A stretch of 64,000 nucleotides of DNA, taken from positions 1 to 64,000 of the forward strand of contig NZ_LPWA01000175.1 of the NCBI RefSeq assembly GCF_001510895.1, given 5' to 3'. Below, piece after piece: positions 50,757-59,012 of the stretch. Each line of letters begins with the position of its first letter. Within the stretch, counting starts at the first letter, position 1. Source of the DNA: Mesorhizobium loti (lineage in GTDB: Bacteria; Pseudomonadota; Alphaproteobacteria; Rhizobiales; Rhizobiaceae). The notes under the pieces were generated by a model. The model did no database searches and was not told the DNA's origin. It was given only the letters and a program-made list of their open reading frames with translations. A program made the position numbers and the translations under genes.

Positions 50757-51218
50757 ATGACGCCTTACATCAGGCTCGCCGAACTCGGCCTGACGCTGCC
50801 CGAGCCGCCGACGCCCATCGCCAACTTCGTCACCCATGCCGAGAGCGGCCGGCTGATCTTCCTGTCCGGCCAGGGGCCGCTGCGTGCCGACGGCACGCTT
50901 TGCACGGGCAAGGTCGGCGAGGGCGTGACCGTCGAGCAGGCCTATGAGCATGCCCGCCTCACCGGTCTCAACCTGCTTGCCGTCATGCACGCGGCGGCGG
51001 GCGACCTTGGCCGCATCGTTCGCGTCGTCAAGCTGCTCGGCTTCGTCAACGCGACGCCGACCTTCAGCGACCATCCAAAAGTCGTCAATGGCTGCTCCGA
51101 CCTCTTCGCCGACGTCTTCGACAAGATCGGCGGCCATGCCCGCTCGGCGATCGGCGTCGGCTCGCTGCCCGGAAACATCACTGTCGAAATCGAAGCGGTC
51201 GTCGAGATCGCCGCCTGA
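50757..51218 (+). CDS. RidA-family protein (imine/enamine deaminase)
   Basis: This 153-residue protein has the RidA fold: LIFLSGQGPLRADGTLCTGKVG, TVEQAYEHARLTGLNLLAVMHAAAGDLGRIVRVVKLLGFVN, and RSAIGVGSLPGNITVEIEAVVEI with the Arg of the active site. RidA proteins hydrolyse enamine/imine intermediates made by PLP dehydratases. It sits between the importer and the PLP enzyme, so the pair probably handles the imported amine. CAAGGAGCA precedes the ATG. Confidence 0.9.
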   Translation: MTPYIRLAELGLTLPEPPTPIANFVTHAESGRLIFLSGQGPLRADGTLCTGKVGEGVTVEQAYEHARLTGLNLLAVMHAAAGDLGRIVRVVKLLGFVNATPTFSDHPKVVNGCSDLFADVFDKIGGHARSAIGVGSLPGNITVEIEAVVEIAA

Positions 51219-51238
51219 CTTTCATGGAGTCCACCGCA

Positions 51239-52444
51239 ATGAAAACCTATTCCGACACCGGCTCCAACACCACGATCCGTGAGCGGCTGGGGCTGAGGCC
51301 GATCATCAACGTCTCCGGCACGATGACGACGCTCGGCGCCTCGATCATCGTCCCCGAGGCGATCAGCGCCATGGCCGAGATCGCCTCGCAATGGGTGGAG
51401 ATGGACGATTTGCAGCGCGCCGCGAGCGCGGTCGTCGCGCGCCTGACCGGCGGCGAGGCCGGCTTCATCACCGCCTGTTGCGCCTCAGGCATCACCATGG
51501 CGATCGCCGGCGCGATGACCGGCACCAACCTTCTGGCGATCGAACGCCTGCCGGACGACACGGAAGGCTTGAAGTCGGAAGTCGTCATCCAACTCGGCCA
51601 CATCGTCAATTACGGCGCGCCGATCGATCAGTCGATCCGGGTCGCCGGCGCCAGGGTAATCCCCGCCGGCACCGTCAGCGTCACCCAGGACTACCACGTG
51701 CGCGAAGCGATCAACGAGCGCACGGCGGCAGCGCTTTATGTCATTGCCCATCACACGGTGCAGTACGGCATGCTTTCGCTGGAAGAGTTCTGCGAGATCT
51801 GCCACGCCAAGGACGTGCCGGTGATCGTCGACGCGGCCTCGGAATATGATCTGCGCAGCTTCCTGGCGCGCGGCGCCGACATCGTCGTTTACAGCGGCCA
51901 CAAATTCCTCAGCGGCCCGACAAGCGGCATCGTCACCGGCCGCAAGGATCTGGTGCGCGCCGCCTATCTGCAGAACCGTGGCGTCGCGCGCGCCATGAAG
52001 GTCGGCAAGGAAAGCATCGCCGGCACCATGGCGGCGCTCGACGCCTGGGAGAAGCGCGACCACGCCGGCATCCGCCGGCGCGAGGAGGCGGCGCTCAACC
52101 TGTGGAAGGAAGCGCTGCAAGGCATTCCAGGCATTGGCGCCCAGATCATCCCTGATCCGACCGCCAACCCGCTCGACCGCCTGCAGGTCTTCGTGCGGCC
52201 GGAAAGCCGCTTCACCGCCGCCGGCCTGGCGTCGGCGCTCGCCGCCGGCTCGCCGCCGGTCATCGTACGCAACCACGAAGTCGAGCGCGGCCATTTCTTC
52301 CTCGACCCGTGCAACCTGCATCCGGGCGAGGCCGAGATCGTGGCCGAACGGCTGCATGCCGTGCTGACCGCCAAGGATCGGCCCGCCGATGCGATGAAAG
52401 CGGCACGCAAGGATTCATCAGGCGCGCTGCGCTGGCCGGACTGA
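51239..52444 (+). CDS. SelA-like PLP-dependent enzyme (possible ammonia-lyase or dehydratase)
   Basis: This 401-residue protein has an N-terminal RLGLRPIINVSGTMTTLG typical of SelA/DgaE-like proteins. The PLP fold has AGFITACCASGITMAIAG, VDAASEYDLRSFL and the Schiff-base lysine K222 in YSGHKFLSGPTSG. Without selenocysteine genes nearby it is unlikely to make Sec-tRNA; relatives are D-glucosaminate-type ammonia lyases. GGAG at 9 bp precedes 51239. Context with RidA and an importer suggests deamination of an imported amino compound (inference). Confidence 0.85.
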   Translation: MKTYSDTGSNTTIRERLGLRPIINVSGTMTTLGASIIVPEAISAMAEIASQWVEMDDLQRAASAVVARLTGGEAGFITACCASGITMAIAGAMTGTNLLAIERLPDDTEGLKSEVVIQLGHIVNYGAPIDQSIRVAGARVIPAGTVSVTQDYHVREAINERTAAALYVIAHHTVQYGMLSLEEFCEICHAKDVPVIVDAASEYDLRSFLARGADIVVYSGHKFLSGPTSGIVTGRKDLVRAAYLQNRGVARAMKVGKESIAGTMAALDAWEKRDHAGIRRREEAALNLWKEALQGIPGIGAQIIPDPTANPLDRLQVFVRPESRFTAAGLASALAAGSPPVIVRNHEVERGHFFLDPCNLHPGEAEIVAERLHAVLTAKDRPADAMKAARKDSSGALRWPD

Positions 52445-52496
52445 CACGCTCCGCCACCGAGTGGCCACTCTGGAAGGACGAAGCGGAAGCACCGCT

Positions 52497-53407
52497 TCAG
52501 CTGCCTGGCTGCATCGGCCTTGCCAGTGCGACCATCTGCTTCGACAGGAAGTCGATAAAGAGTCGGGCGCGGACCGGCACCTGCCGACCGAATGCGTGGA
52601 CGACATGGACAGGTCTGGCGGGCATGCTCGCCTGCGCCAGAACGCGGACCAGCCGGCCGGTGCTGAGATCGTCCTGCACTGCAAATTGCATGAGGTGCGC
52701 GATTCCCGCTCCGGCGAGCGCCGCCTGGCGAATGGCACCGGCGTCGTCGATATCGAGACAACCGTTGGGCACAACGTGGCTACCGTCGGTGAAAATAACG
52801 GGATAGGGGCGGCCCAACATCTGATGACGGACAAAGCTGTGATTTCGCAGATCCTCGACTGAGTTCGGGCTGCCCTCCCGCTCGATGTAAGCGGGGACGC
52901 AACCAGCACGACCGGCAGATCGGCAATCTTTCGCGCGAGCAAGCCGACGTCCGACAATTCCCCCATCCTCACTGCCACGTCGTAGCCTTCCCGGATCAGG
53001 TCCGCATGACGGTCGGTTACACTGAGTTCAAGCTTCACTTCGTTGTGCTGAGCCAGGAACGTTTGCGCCCAGGAAGCAATCACGGTGCGTCCAAGCTCAA
53101 CAGGCGCGGTGACGCGCAACAGGCCGCGCGCTTTGTCGGCCAGGCGGACGATATCTTCTGCATCGTCGAGCGCCCTCAAGAGAGGCGCGATACGCTCGTA
53201 GTAAGCGGCCCCCTCACTCGTCAGCCCAAGCTGGCGCGTCGAACGGCGGATGAGCCGCACCCCCAGTCGTCGTTCGAGCCTCGCCACGCTCTTCGAAACC
53301 GCTGATGGGCTTGACCCAAGCAAGCGGCTGGCGGCTTGGAACGACCCTGCATCGACGGTCCTTGCGAAGGCGACCAGGCCAGCGGTTTTTTCAAGGATGG
53401 TTGTCAT
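52497..53407 (-). CDS. LysR-family regulator, frameshifted in this sequence
   Basis: The restored length is 303 residues. The HTH (FARTVDAGSFQAASRLLGSSPSAVSKSVARLERRLGVRLIRRSTRQLGLT) and SBP domain through DLPVVLVASP are in one frame, and MLGRPYPVIFTDGSHVVPNG to the end in another. The break is near 52891 (CCCCGCTTAC for CCCCGGCTTAC). It is divergent from an SDR gene it probably regulates. It is convergent to the SelA-like gene. Confidence 0.9.
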
Positions 53408-53505
53408 TCCAGAATTCCGGGCAAAAAAGAACGCACCAGATCGACCCTAATACGCCAATCAATCATCTCCAAATATCGCCTGTCATCGGCACAAGGAGAA
53501 ATTTG

Positions 53506-54255
53506 ATGAGCGAACTGGCGGACAGGGTCGCGATCGTGACGGGCGGCTCCAAAGGTATCGGCGCGGCCATCGCCAAGGGGCTTGCCGCAGCCGGCGCTGC
53601 AGTTGCTGTCAATTTCACCTCGTCGAGGAACGAAGCCGATCAGGTGGTGGGCCAGATCAGGGAGCAGGGTGGCGAAGCCATATCTGTCCAGGGCGACGTC
53701 TCGGTAGCCGCCGATGTGCGCCGTCTTTTCGAGACGGCAAAGTCCTCGTTTGGTACACCCGACATTCTGGTGAACAATGCTGGAATATTCGAGTTTGAGC
53801 CGCTGGAAGCCGTGACCGAAGCTCAATTCCGCCGACAGTTCGACGTCAACGTTCTCGGATCGATCCTTACCATCCAGGAAGCAGCCAGGTATTTTGGCCC
53901 CGTCGGCGGCAGCATCATCAATATCAGCTCGATTGCCAGCTCAAATCCACAGCCGAATTCGCTCAGTTACGCCGCGACGAAGGGGGCTGTGGATACGATC
54001 ACGGTTTCGATGTCCAGGGAGCTCGGCCGCCGCAACATTCGCGTCAATGCCATTGCTCCCGGCGTGATTGACACCGAAGGATTGAGACGTGTCGGCATCA
54101 TGGGAAGCGAGCTCGAGAAACAGATCGTCGAGCGGACTCCCCTCGGTCGTTTCGGCCAACCAGAGGACATCGCCCGCGTGGCGGTCTTCCTCGCCTCCGA
54201 CGAAGCGGCCTGGGTCACCGGCGAGCGCGTTGCCGTGTCAGGCGGCTGGCGGTAG
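53506..54255 (+). CDS. SDR-family oxidoreductase (third)
   Basis: This 249-residue classical SDR has TGGSKGIGAAIAKGLAAAG, VNNAGIFEFEPL, INISSIASSNPQPNSLSYAATKGAVDTI (Ser, Tyr, Lys) and RVAVSGGWR at the C-terminus. It resembles a 3-oxoacyl-ACP or sugar reductase; the substrate is unknown. CAAGGAGAAA precedes ATG 53506. LysR is divergent. Confidence 0.92.
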   Translation: MSELADRVAIVTGGSKGIGAAIAKGLAAAGAAVAVNFTSSRNEADQVVGQIREQGGEAISVQGDVSVAADVRRLFETAKSSFGTPDILVNNAGIFEFEPLEAVTEAQFRRQFDVNVLGSILTIQEAARYFGPVGGSIINISSIASSNPQPNSLSYAATKGAVDTITVSMSRELGRRNIRVNAIAPGVIDTEGLRRVGIMGSELEKQIVERTPLGRFGQPEDIARVAVFLASDEAAWVTGERVAVSGGWR

Positions 54256-54342
54256 CCCGCAGCCGGGCTGTCGCAGCACCTGATCCTTGCGGCTGTCAGC
54301 GAATTCCGCTAAGGCGCGCCTTTGCCGCCGGGAGCGAAAACC

Positions 54343-54840
54343 TTGACCGATCAGCGTGCCGACGTCGCCATCATCATGGGCAGCCAGTCCGACTGGGCGA
54401 CGATGCGCCAGGCGGCCGAGACGCTGGATGCGCTGGGCATTCCGCACAAAAGGCTGATCGTCTCGGCGCACCGCACGCCCGACCGTCTCTATGAATTCGC
54501 CAAGGGCGCCAAGGCCGCCGGCTACAAGGTGATCATCGCCGGCGCCGGCGGCGCGGCGCATTTGCCCGGCATGACGGCGGCGATGACGCCGCTGCCCGTC
54601 TTCGGTGTTCCAGTTGAATCCAAGGCATTGTCCGGCCAGGATTCGCTGCTTTCCATTGTGCAGATGCCGGCCGGCATCCCGGTCGGCACGCTGGCGATCG
54701 GCAAGGCGGGCGCCGCTAACGCGGCGCTTCTCGCCGCAGCGGTGCTGGCGCTGAACGATGAAAAACTCGCCGCGCGGCTCGACGCCTGGCGCGCCGCCCA
54801 GACCGCCAAGGTGGCCGCCGAGCCGGCGGACACGCCGTGA
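54343..54840 (+). CDS. purE: N5-carboxyaminoimidazole ribonucleotide mutase
   Basis: This 165-residue protein has the class I PurE core IIMGSQSDWATMRQAAETLDALGIPH, VSAHRTPDRL and IAGAGGAAHLPGMTAAMTPLPVFGVP. The start is TTG at 54343 with GGGAG 9 bp upstream (an earlier TTG at 54322 is less likely). It works in purine synthesis with PurK; the two overlap by 4 bp. Confidence 0.96.
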   Translation: MTDQRADVAIIMGSQSDWATMRQAAETLDALGIPHKRLIVSAHRTPDRLYEFAKGAKAAGYKVIIAGAGGAAHLPGMTAAMTPLPVFGVPVESKALSGQDSLLSIVQMPAGIPVGTLAIGKAGAANAALLAAAVLALNDEKLAARLDAWRAAQTAKVAAEPADTP

Positions 54841-55907
54841 ATCTCGCTCCGGGAACGACCATCGGCATCATCGGCGGCGGCCAGCTCGGCCGCATGCTGG
54901 CGATGGCAGCCGCCCGCCTCGGCTACCGCACAATCGTGCTGGAACCGCAAGCCGATTGCCCGGCGGCGCAGGTCGCGAACCGACAGATCGTCGCGGCCTA
55001 TGACGATGCCATGGCGCTTGCCGAATTGGCCGCCGCCAGCGCCGTCGTCACCTACGAGTTCGAGAACGTCCCGGTTCAAGCGGCAGAGACGCTCGCCGCG
55101 CGCGTTCCCGTCTATCCGCCAGCCCGCGCACTGGAAGTCGCGCAGGATCGCGTGACCGAAAAAAGCTTCCTCAACGGCATCGGCATTCCGACGGCGGAAT
55201 TCTGCCCTGTCGATAATGACGACCAGCTGACGGTGGCGCTGAAGAAATTCAACGGCAGCGGCGTCTTGAAAACGCGGCGCATGGGCTATGACGGCAAAGG
55301 CCAGCGCGTCTTTCGCAACATGGAGACCGGCGGCTTTGCCGGCACCTGCGAGGCGATGGGCAACGTGCCGCTGATCCTCGAATCGCTGGTCGCCTTCGAG
55401 CGCGAGATTTCCGTGATCGCCGCGCGTGGACAGGACGGATCGATTGCGGCCTACGATCCGGCGGAGAACATCCACCGCGAAGGCATCCTGCGCAGCTCGA
55501 CCTTACCGGCCTCAATCGAGCCCGAAACGGCCGAGGCGGCAAAGGCCGCGGCAGCAAAAATTCTCGCAGCGCTCGGCTATGTCGGCGTCATCGGTGTCGA
55601 GTTCTTCGTCCTCGCCGACGGTTCTGTGCTGGCCAACGAGATGGCCCCGCGCGTCCACAATTCCGGCCACTGGACGGAGGCCGCCTGCATCGTCTCGCAG
55701 TTCGAGCAGCATATCCGCGCCGTCGCCGGGCTGCCGCTGGGCTCGCCTGCCCGGCATTTCGACTGCGTCATGGAAAACCTGATCGGCGACGACATGCGGA
55801 AGGTGCCGGCGCTGCTCGCCGAGCCAGACCTGATGCTGCATCTCTACGGCAAGGTCGAGTCACGCCCTGGCCGCAAGATGGGCCATTTCACGCGCATCAG
55901 CCGCTGA
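54837..55907 (+). CDS. purK: N5-carboxyaminoimidazole ribonucleotide synthase
   Basis: This 356-residue ATP-grasp protein has IGIIGGGQLGRMLAMAAARLGY, VVTYEFENVP, LKTRRMGYDGKGQ and VEFFVLADGSVLANEMAPRVHNSGHW. The start is GTG overlapping the purE stop (GTGA). It makes N5-CAIR from AIR, bicarbonate and ATP. It is followed by a family B and a family D repeat. Confidence 0.96.
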   Translation: MNLAPGTTIGIIGGGQLGRMLAMAAARLGYRTIVLEPQADCPAAQVANRQIVAAYDDAMALAELAAASAVVTYEFENVPVQAAETLAARVPVYPPARALEVAQDRVTEKSFLNGIGIPTAEFCPVDNDDQLTVALKKFNGSGVLKTRRMGYDGKGQRVFRNMETGGFAGTCEAMGNVPLILESLVAFEREISVIAARGQDGSIAAYDPAENIHREGILRSSTLPASIEPETAEAAKAAAAKILAALGYVGVIGVEFFVLADGSVLANEMAPRVHNSGHWTEAACIVSQFEQHIRAVAGLPLGSPARHFDCVMENLIGDDMRKVPALLAEPDLMLHLYGKVESRPGRKMGHFTRISR

Positions 55908-55910
55908 AGC

Positions 55911-55958
55911 ATCCCAGGAAAAAGTGCGTAGCGGTTGTCCGCCCGGAATTGCGTAAAG
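55911..55958. repeat. Family B palindromic repeat, copy 5 (degenerate)
   Basis: CATCCCAGGAAAAAGTGCG and CGCCCGGAATTGCG match the family, but the left arm is eroded (ATCCC in place of ATTCC). Confidence 0.6.
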
Positions 55959-55991
55959 CAGACACGGGCTCCGCGCGCTGAGCCGTGTTGA

Positions 55992-56118
55992 GATTCAGGT
56001 CAGGCCGAGCCGAAAATGTTGGTTTCCGAGAACCGGAGCGGAGCGTACTTGAAGTACGTGAGCACCGGAAGCTTAGGAAACCAGCATTTGCAGGCCGGCA
56101 TCACCTGAATATCGACAC
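55992..56118. repeat. Family D long hairpin repeat, copy 2
   Basis: GATTCAGGT...ACCTGAATATC outer pairs, then AATGTTGGTTTCC / GGAAACCAGCATT, CCGG pairs, and core GTACTTGAAGTAC. It lies between convergent purK and the LprI-like gene, ending 3 bp before the latter's stop codon. Confidence 0.8.
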
Positions 56119-56121
56119 GGC

Positions 56122-56544
56122 TTACTGTATGTCCTGATCTTCGTCCTCATCCGGGCTGGCGCAGCTCGGATCGCCTTCCTGGCAATTGGGGCCTGAGGTG
56201 AGCTGCTTGGTGCGCTGGTTGGTGAGCTCCGTCAGGCATTGCGAAACCTCCATCGGATGGATCGAGCCGCCTTCGCTGTCGGCGGTCGAATAGGCGCATT
56301 CGGCGTCGCGAAAAGCGATCCAGGCGCGCTGCGCCGTCTGCAGCAGCTTGTTGGCCTTTTGGTCATTGTCGCCGACGAGATCCTTGTAGGCGGCGTTGAG
56401 CTTGGCATCGGCTGCCTCATAGTCGGCGTTGGCGCAAATGGTCATCATCGACTGGCTGTCGTCATTGCGGTCGCACTCCTGCCCCCAGGCGGCCGGGGCC
56501 GTTGCGAGCAACACAAGACAGGCAGGCAGAAACAGGCGGCGCAT
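56122..56544 (-). CDS. LprI-like (DUF1311) secreted protein
   Basis: This 140-residue protein has a signal peptide (RRLFLPACLVLLATAPAAWGQ). The DUF1311 domain has CDRNDDSQSMMTICANADYEAADAKLNAAYKDLV and LLQTAQRAWIAFRDAEC with paired cysteines. The acidic tail (PDEDEDQDIQ) is short. Relatives include lysozyme inhibitors; activity here is unproven. Confidence 0.85.
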   Translation of the reverse strand: MRRLFLPACLVLLATAPAAWGQECDRNDDSQSMMTICANADYEAADAKLNAAYKDLVGDNDQKANKLLQTAQRAWIAFRDAECAYSTADSEGGSIHPMEVSQCLTELTNQRTKQLTSGPNCQEGDPSCASPDEDEDQDIQ

Positions 56545-56716
56545 GTGGAACCCTCCGGTCGTTTCGCGCAGGCCGCACCATCCCAGCCGCCCTTGAGTCG
56601 CGCAATGCCGCGCGATACAGCTGGCGAATATTTGATGTCTCGCGCCATTTGCGGCATTCGAGCCGCGCTGGCGGTTGACATGGGCAAGGCTCCTCGTTTA
56701 TGAGCCACGCAAGTTC

Positions 56717-56744
56717 AAAGGCGCGCTTTTCCGGGCGCGCCTTT
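56717..56744. other. Leader hairpin before rpmJ
   Basis: AAAGGCGCGC (56717-56726) pairs with GCGCGCCTTT (56735-56744), an 10-bp stem with 8-base loop, 44 bp before the rpmJ start. It lacks a T run. It could be a ribosome- or protein-responsive leader or simply stabilising. Confidence 0.5.
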
Positions 56745-56787
56745 AAAATTCGGCCCGGGACCGGGCCCCGACCGAACAGGCAAGACC

Positions 56788-56913
56788 ATGAAGATCAAGA
56801 ATTCGCTCAAGGCGCTCAAGGCGCGTCACCGCGACAACCGGCTGGTTCGCCGCAAGGGACGCATCTACATCATCAACAAGACCGCTCCGCGCTACAAGGC
56901 GCGCCAGGGCTGA
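56788..56913 (+). CDS. rpmJ: 50S ribosomal protein L36
   Basis: This 41-residue protein begins MKIKNSLKALKARHRDNRLV and ends IINKTAPRYKARQG. It has no cysteines, so it is the zinc-independent (YkgO-like) form, which is the norm in alphaproteobacteria. It is a single-gene unit, not in the spc operon. It is a component of the large ribosomal subunit. Confidence 0.95.
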   Translation: MKIKNSLKALKARHRDNRLVRRKGRIYIINKTAPRYKARQG

Positions 56914-56926
56914 GACTTGCACGCGG

Positions 56927-56955
56927 CTTGATGCATGTGAACGACATGCATCAAG
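56927..56955. repeat. Short palindrome after rpmJ (family A fragment, possible terminator)
   Basis: CTTGATGCATGT, loop GAACG, ACATGCATCAAG: a perfect 12-bp stem 13 bp after the rpmJ stop codon, derived from the first arm of family A. Confidence 0.6.
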
Positions 56956-57055
56956 GCAAGGACAGGCTACGCCTGCTGATGTCGATTGCCGGTTCGCCGG
57001 CCCTTTCACGCTAAAATCATTTTGACGATCCGCCGTCCGGCATTAGATTCCGGCG

Positions 57056-57676
57056 ATGCGGATTCTTTTTGCTTCTTTCGCCGCCATCCTGCTCTCCGGC
57101 GTTGCCTCGCCTACTTCGGCCGAGGACCAGGCCACGCAGCCATCCGCCGCCTCGCCGCCGCCGGCCATCACGCCGCCGCCGGTTGCCTCGACCAGGCAGG
57201 GGCGCCTCGATCAGCTTTTCACCGATCTCAAACGCGAGCGCAACGAAAAGGCCGCCGAGCGCATCGCCGGCCGCATCTGGAATGAGTGGAACCAGTCCGG
57301 CAGCGCATCGATCGACCTGATGATGCAATGGGCGCAGAAGGCGACGGAGGACCAGAAATTCGACGTCGCGCTCGACTTCCTCGACCAGGTCGTGACCTTG
57401 CAGCCCGACTATGCCGAAGGCTGGAACCGCCGCGCCACGGTGCATTTCCTGATGAAGAATTATGGGAAGTCGATGTCGGACATCGACCACACGCTGCACC
57501 TCGAGCCCCGCCATTTCGGTGCCCTCTCGGGCCTCGCGCAAATCATGGCCGAGACCGGCCACAAGCAATCGGCGCTGGAAGCCTGGCAGAAAGTGCTCAC
57601 CATCTATCCGATGATGCGCAGCGCCCAGGACCAGGTCTCGACGCTTTCGGAAGAGCTGGCCGGCGAAGGTATTTGA
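57056..57676 (+). CDS. TPR-repeat periplasmic protein
   Basis: This 206-residue protein has a signal peptide (ILFASFAAILLSGVASPTSA) and a Pro/Ala-rich linker. About three TPR-like helical pairs follow (FDVALDFLDQVVTLQPDYAEGWNRRATV, YGKSMSDIDHTLHLEPRHFGALSGLAQI, KQSALEAWQKVLTIYP). It is probably a periplasmic scaffold; the function is unknown. It is separated from the next gene by the purine/pyrimidine tract at 57680. Confidence 0.85.
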   Translation: MRILFASFAAILLSGVASPTSAEDQATQPSAASPPPAITPPPVASTRQGRLDQLFTDLKRERNEKAAERIAGRIWNEWNQSGSASIDLMMQWAQKATEDQKFDVALDFLDQVVTLQPDYAEGWNRRATVHFLMKNYGKSMSDIDHTLHLEPRHFGALSGLAQIMAETGHKQSALEAWQKVLTIYPMMRSAQDQVSTLSEELAGEGI

Positions 57677-57679
57677 TAG

Positions 57680-57789
57680 TTAAGGGAGTAGGGGAGTAAG
57701 GGAGTATGTTTGGGGTGCCGTAAAAACGACGCTCGAAGATGCCTCCCCTACTCCCCTACTCCCCTTCTCCCCTTCTCCCCTTCTCCCGC
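57680..57789. other. Purine/pyrimidine-rich inverted tract with G-quadruplex potential
   Basis: GGGAGTAGGGGAG/AAGGGAG/GGGG (57684-57715) is mirrored by CTCCCCTACTCCCC and a CCCCTTCT repeat (three copies, about 57759-57785). The two halves can pair as a hairpin. The pyrimidine run reaches the start of the next gene, which therefore has no Shine-Dalgarno sequence. Confidence 0.6.
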
Positions 57790-58857
57790 ATGAACCTGAT
57801 CTGCGCCGTGCTCCTCTTCATCGTCGCGTTGTTCTTCGCCCTTGCCGGCATCACCCGTGCCGGTGCCTGGCTGATCGAGCGCCGCAACCCGCCGGTCGGC
57901 GAATTCGCCGATACCAATGGCGCGCGCATCCACTATGTCCATGTCCCGGCACCCGCGCACGCCAACCTGCCGCCGGTCGTCTTCATCCATGGCGCCAGCG
58001 CCAACCTCAAGGATCAGCTGCTACCGCTGAAGCCCCTGCTCGAAGGCCGCGCCGAAATGCTGTTTTTCGACCGGCCGGGCTTCGGCTGGTCGGAACGCGG
58101 AAAGGGCAGCAATGAAACGCTGACGGCGCAGGCCGACACCATCGCAGCACTGATGGACCGGCTCGGCATCGAAAAGGCGATCATCGTCGGCCATTCCTTC
58201 GGCGGCGCGGTCACCACCGCTTTTGCCCGCGGGCATCCCGACAAGACGCTTGGCCTGGTTTTCCTGGCACCCGTCAGTCATCCGTGGCCGGGCGGCGCGA
58301 CCGCCTGGTATTACAAATTGACGGCCACTCCGATCGTCGGCTGGCTGTTTTCCGAGACTGTGGCCTATGCCGCCGGCATGTTGCAGATCGGCGGCGCCAC
58401 GTCTTGCGTCTTTTCGCCGAACAGCGTGCCGGACGGCTATGTCGACGACGCGTCGATCTCGCTGGTGCTGCGGCCGGATGCTTTCCGCGCCAATGCCCGC
58501 GACGTGGCCCAGCTCTACGACTATGTGCGCGAGGCCTCGCCGGGCTACCGCGAGATCAAGACACCAACCGTCGTCATCTCCGGCGATCGCGACAAGGTGG
58601 TCTACGCCACGGTCCATTCCGTTGGTCTCGAACGCGACATTCCCGGCGCCGAACTGGTCTGGGTCGGCAATCTCGGCCACAAGCCCGACTGGATCGCGCC
58701 CGACCTTGTCGTCGGCGCGATCGAGAAGGTATCCGGAGCGCCCGTCGACCTGCAGGCGATGGCGAGAATTGTGGAAGGCCGCATCGCCGGCGACGCCCAA
58801 GGCGCCGGCAGATGTCCCGACCTTAAAGTTCCGGATGTAGAGCTCGCTCCGGGTTGA
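57790..58857 (+). CDS. Membrane-anchored alpha/beta hydrolase
   Basis: This 355-residue protein has an N-terminal TM (LICAVLLFIVALFFALAGI). The hydrolase core has VVFIHGASANLKDQLL, FFDRPGFGWSERG, the nucleophile elbow IIVGHSFGGAV, catalytic Asp in ISGDRDKVVY and His in GNLGHKPDW. It resembles haloalkane dehalogenase/epoxide hydrolase-like proteins. Start 57790 has no ribosome site, being preceded by pyrimidines only. Confidence 0.87.
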   Translation: MNLICAVLLFIVALFFALAGITRAGAWLIERRNPPVGEFADTNGARIHYVHVPAPAHANLPPVVFIHGASANLKDQLLPLKPLLEGRAEMLFFDRPGFGWSERGKGSNETLTAQADTIAALMDRLGIEKAIIVGHSFGGAVTTAFARGHPDKTLGLVFLAPVSHPWPGGATAWYYKLTATPIVGWLFSETVAYAAGMLQIGGATSCVFSPNSVPDGYVDDASISLVLRPDAFRANARDVAQLYDYVREASPGYREIKTPTVVISGDRDKVVYATVHSVGLERDIPGAELVWVGNLGHKPDWIAPDLVVGAIEKVSGAPVDLQAMARIVEGRIAGDAQGAGRCPDLKVPDVELAPG

Positions 58858-58880
58858 GCTCAAGCGCTTTGAGGTGTGCC

Positions 58881-59012
58881 GAGATTCAGGTCAGGCCGAG
58901 CCGAGAAGAGTGGCTTCCGAGAACCGGAGCGGAGCGTACTTGAAGTACGTGAGCACCGGAAGCGCAGGAAGCCGCACTTCGCAGGCCGGCCTCACCTGAA
59001 TATCGGCACACC
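58881..59012. repeat. Family D long hairpin repeat, copy 3
   Basis: The same design as the copy at 55992, with GTGGCTTCC / GGAAGCCGC in place of TTGGTTTCC / GGAAACCAG, i.e. changes on both arms that keep pairing. It lies between convergent hydrolase and pyk, touching the pyk stop codon. Confidence 0.8.

Noticed and set aside
51239..52444. Selenocysteine synthase (SelA) making Sec-tRNA
   Set aside because: Only the general fold matches; there is no selB, selC or selD nearby and the context is a transporter with RidA.
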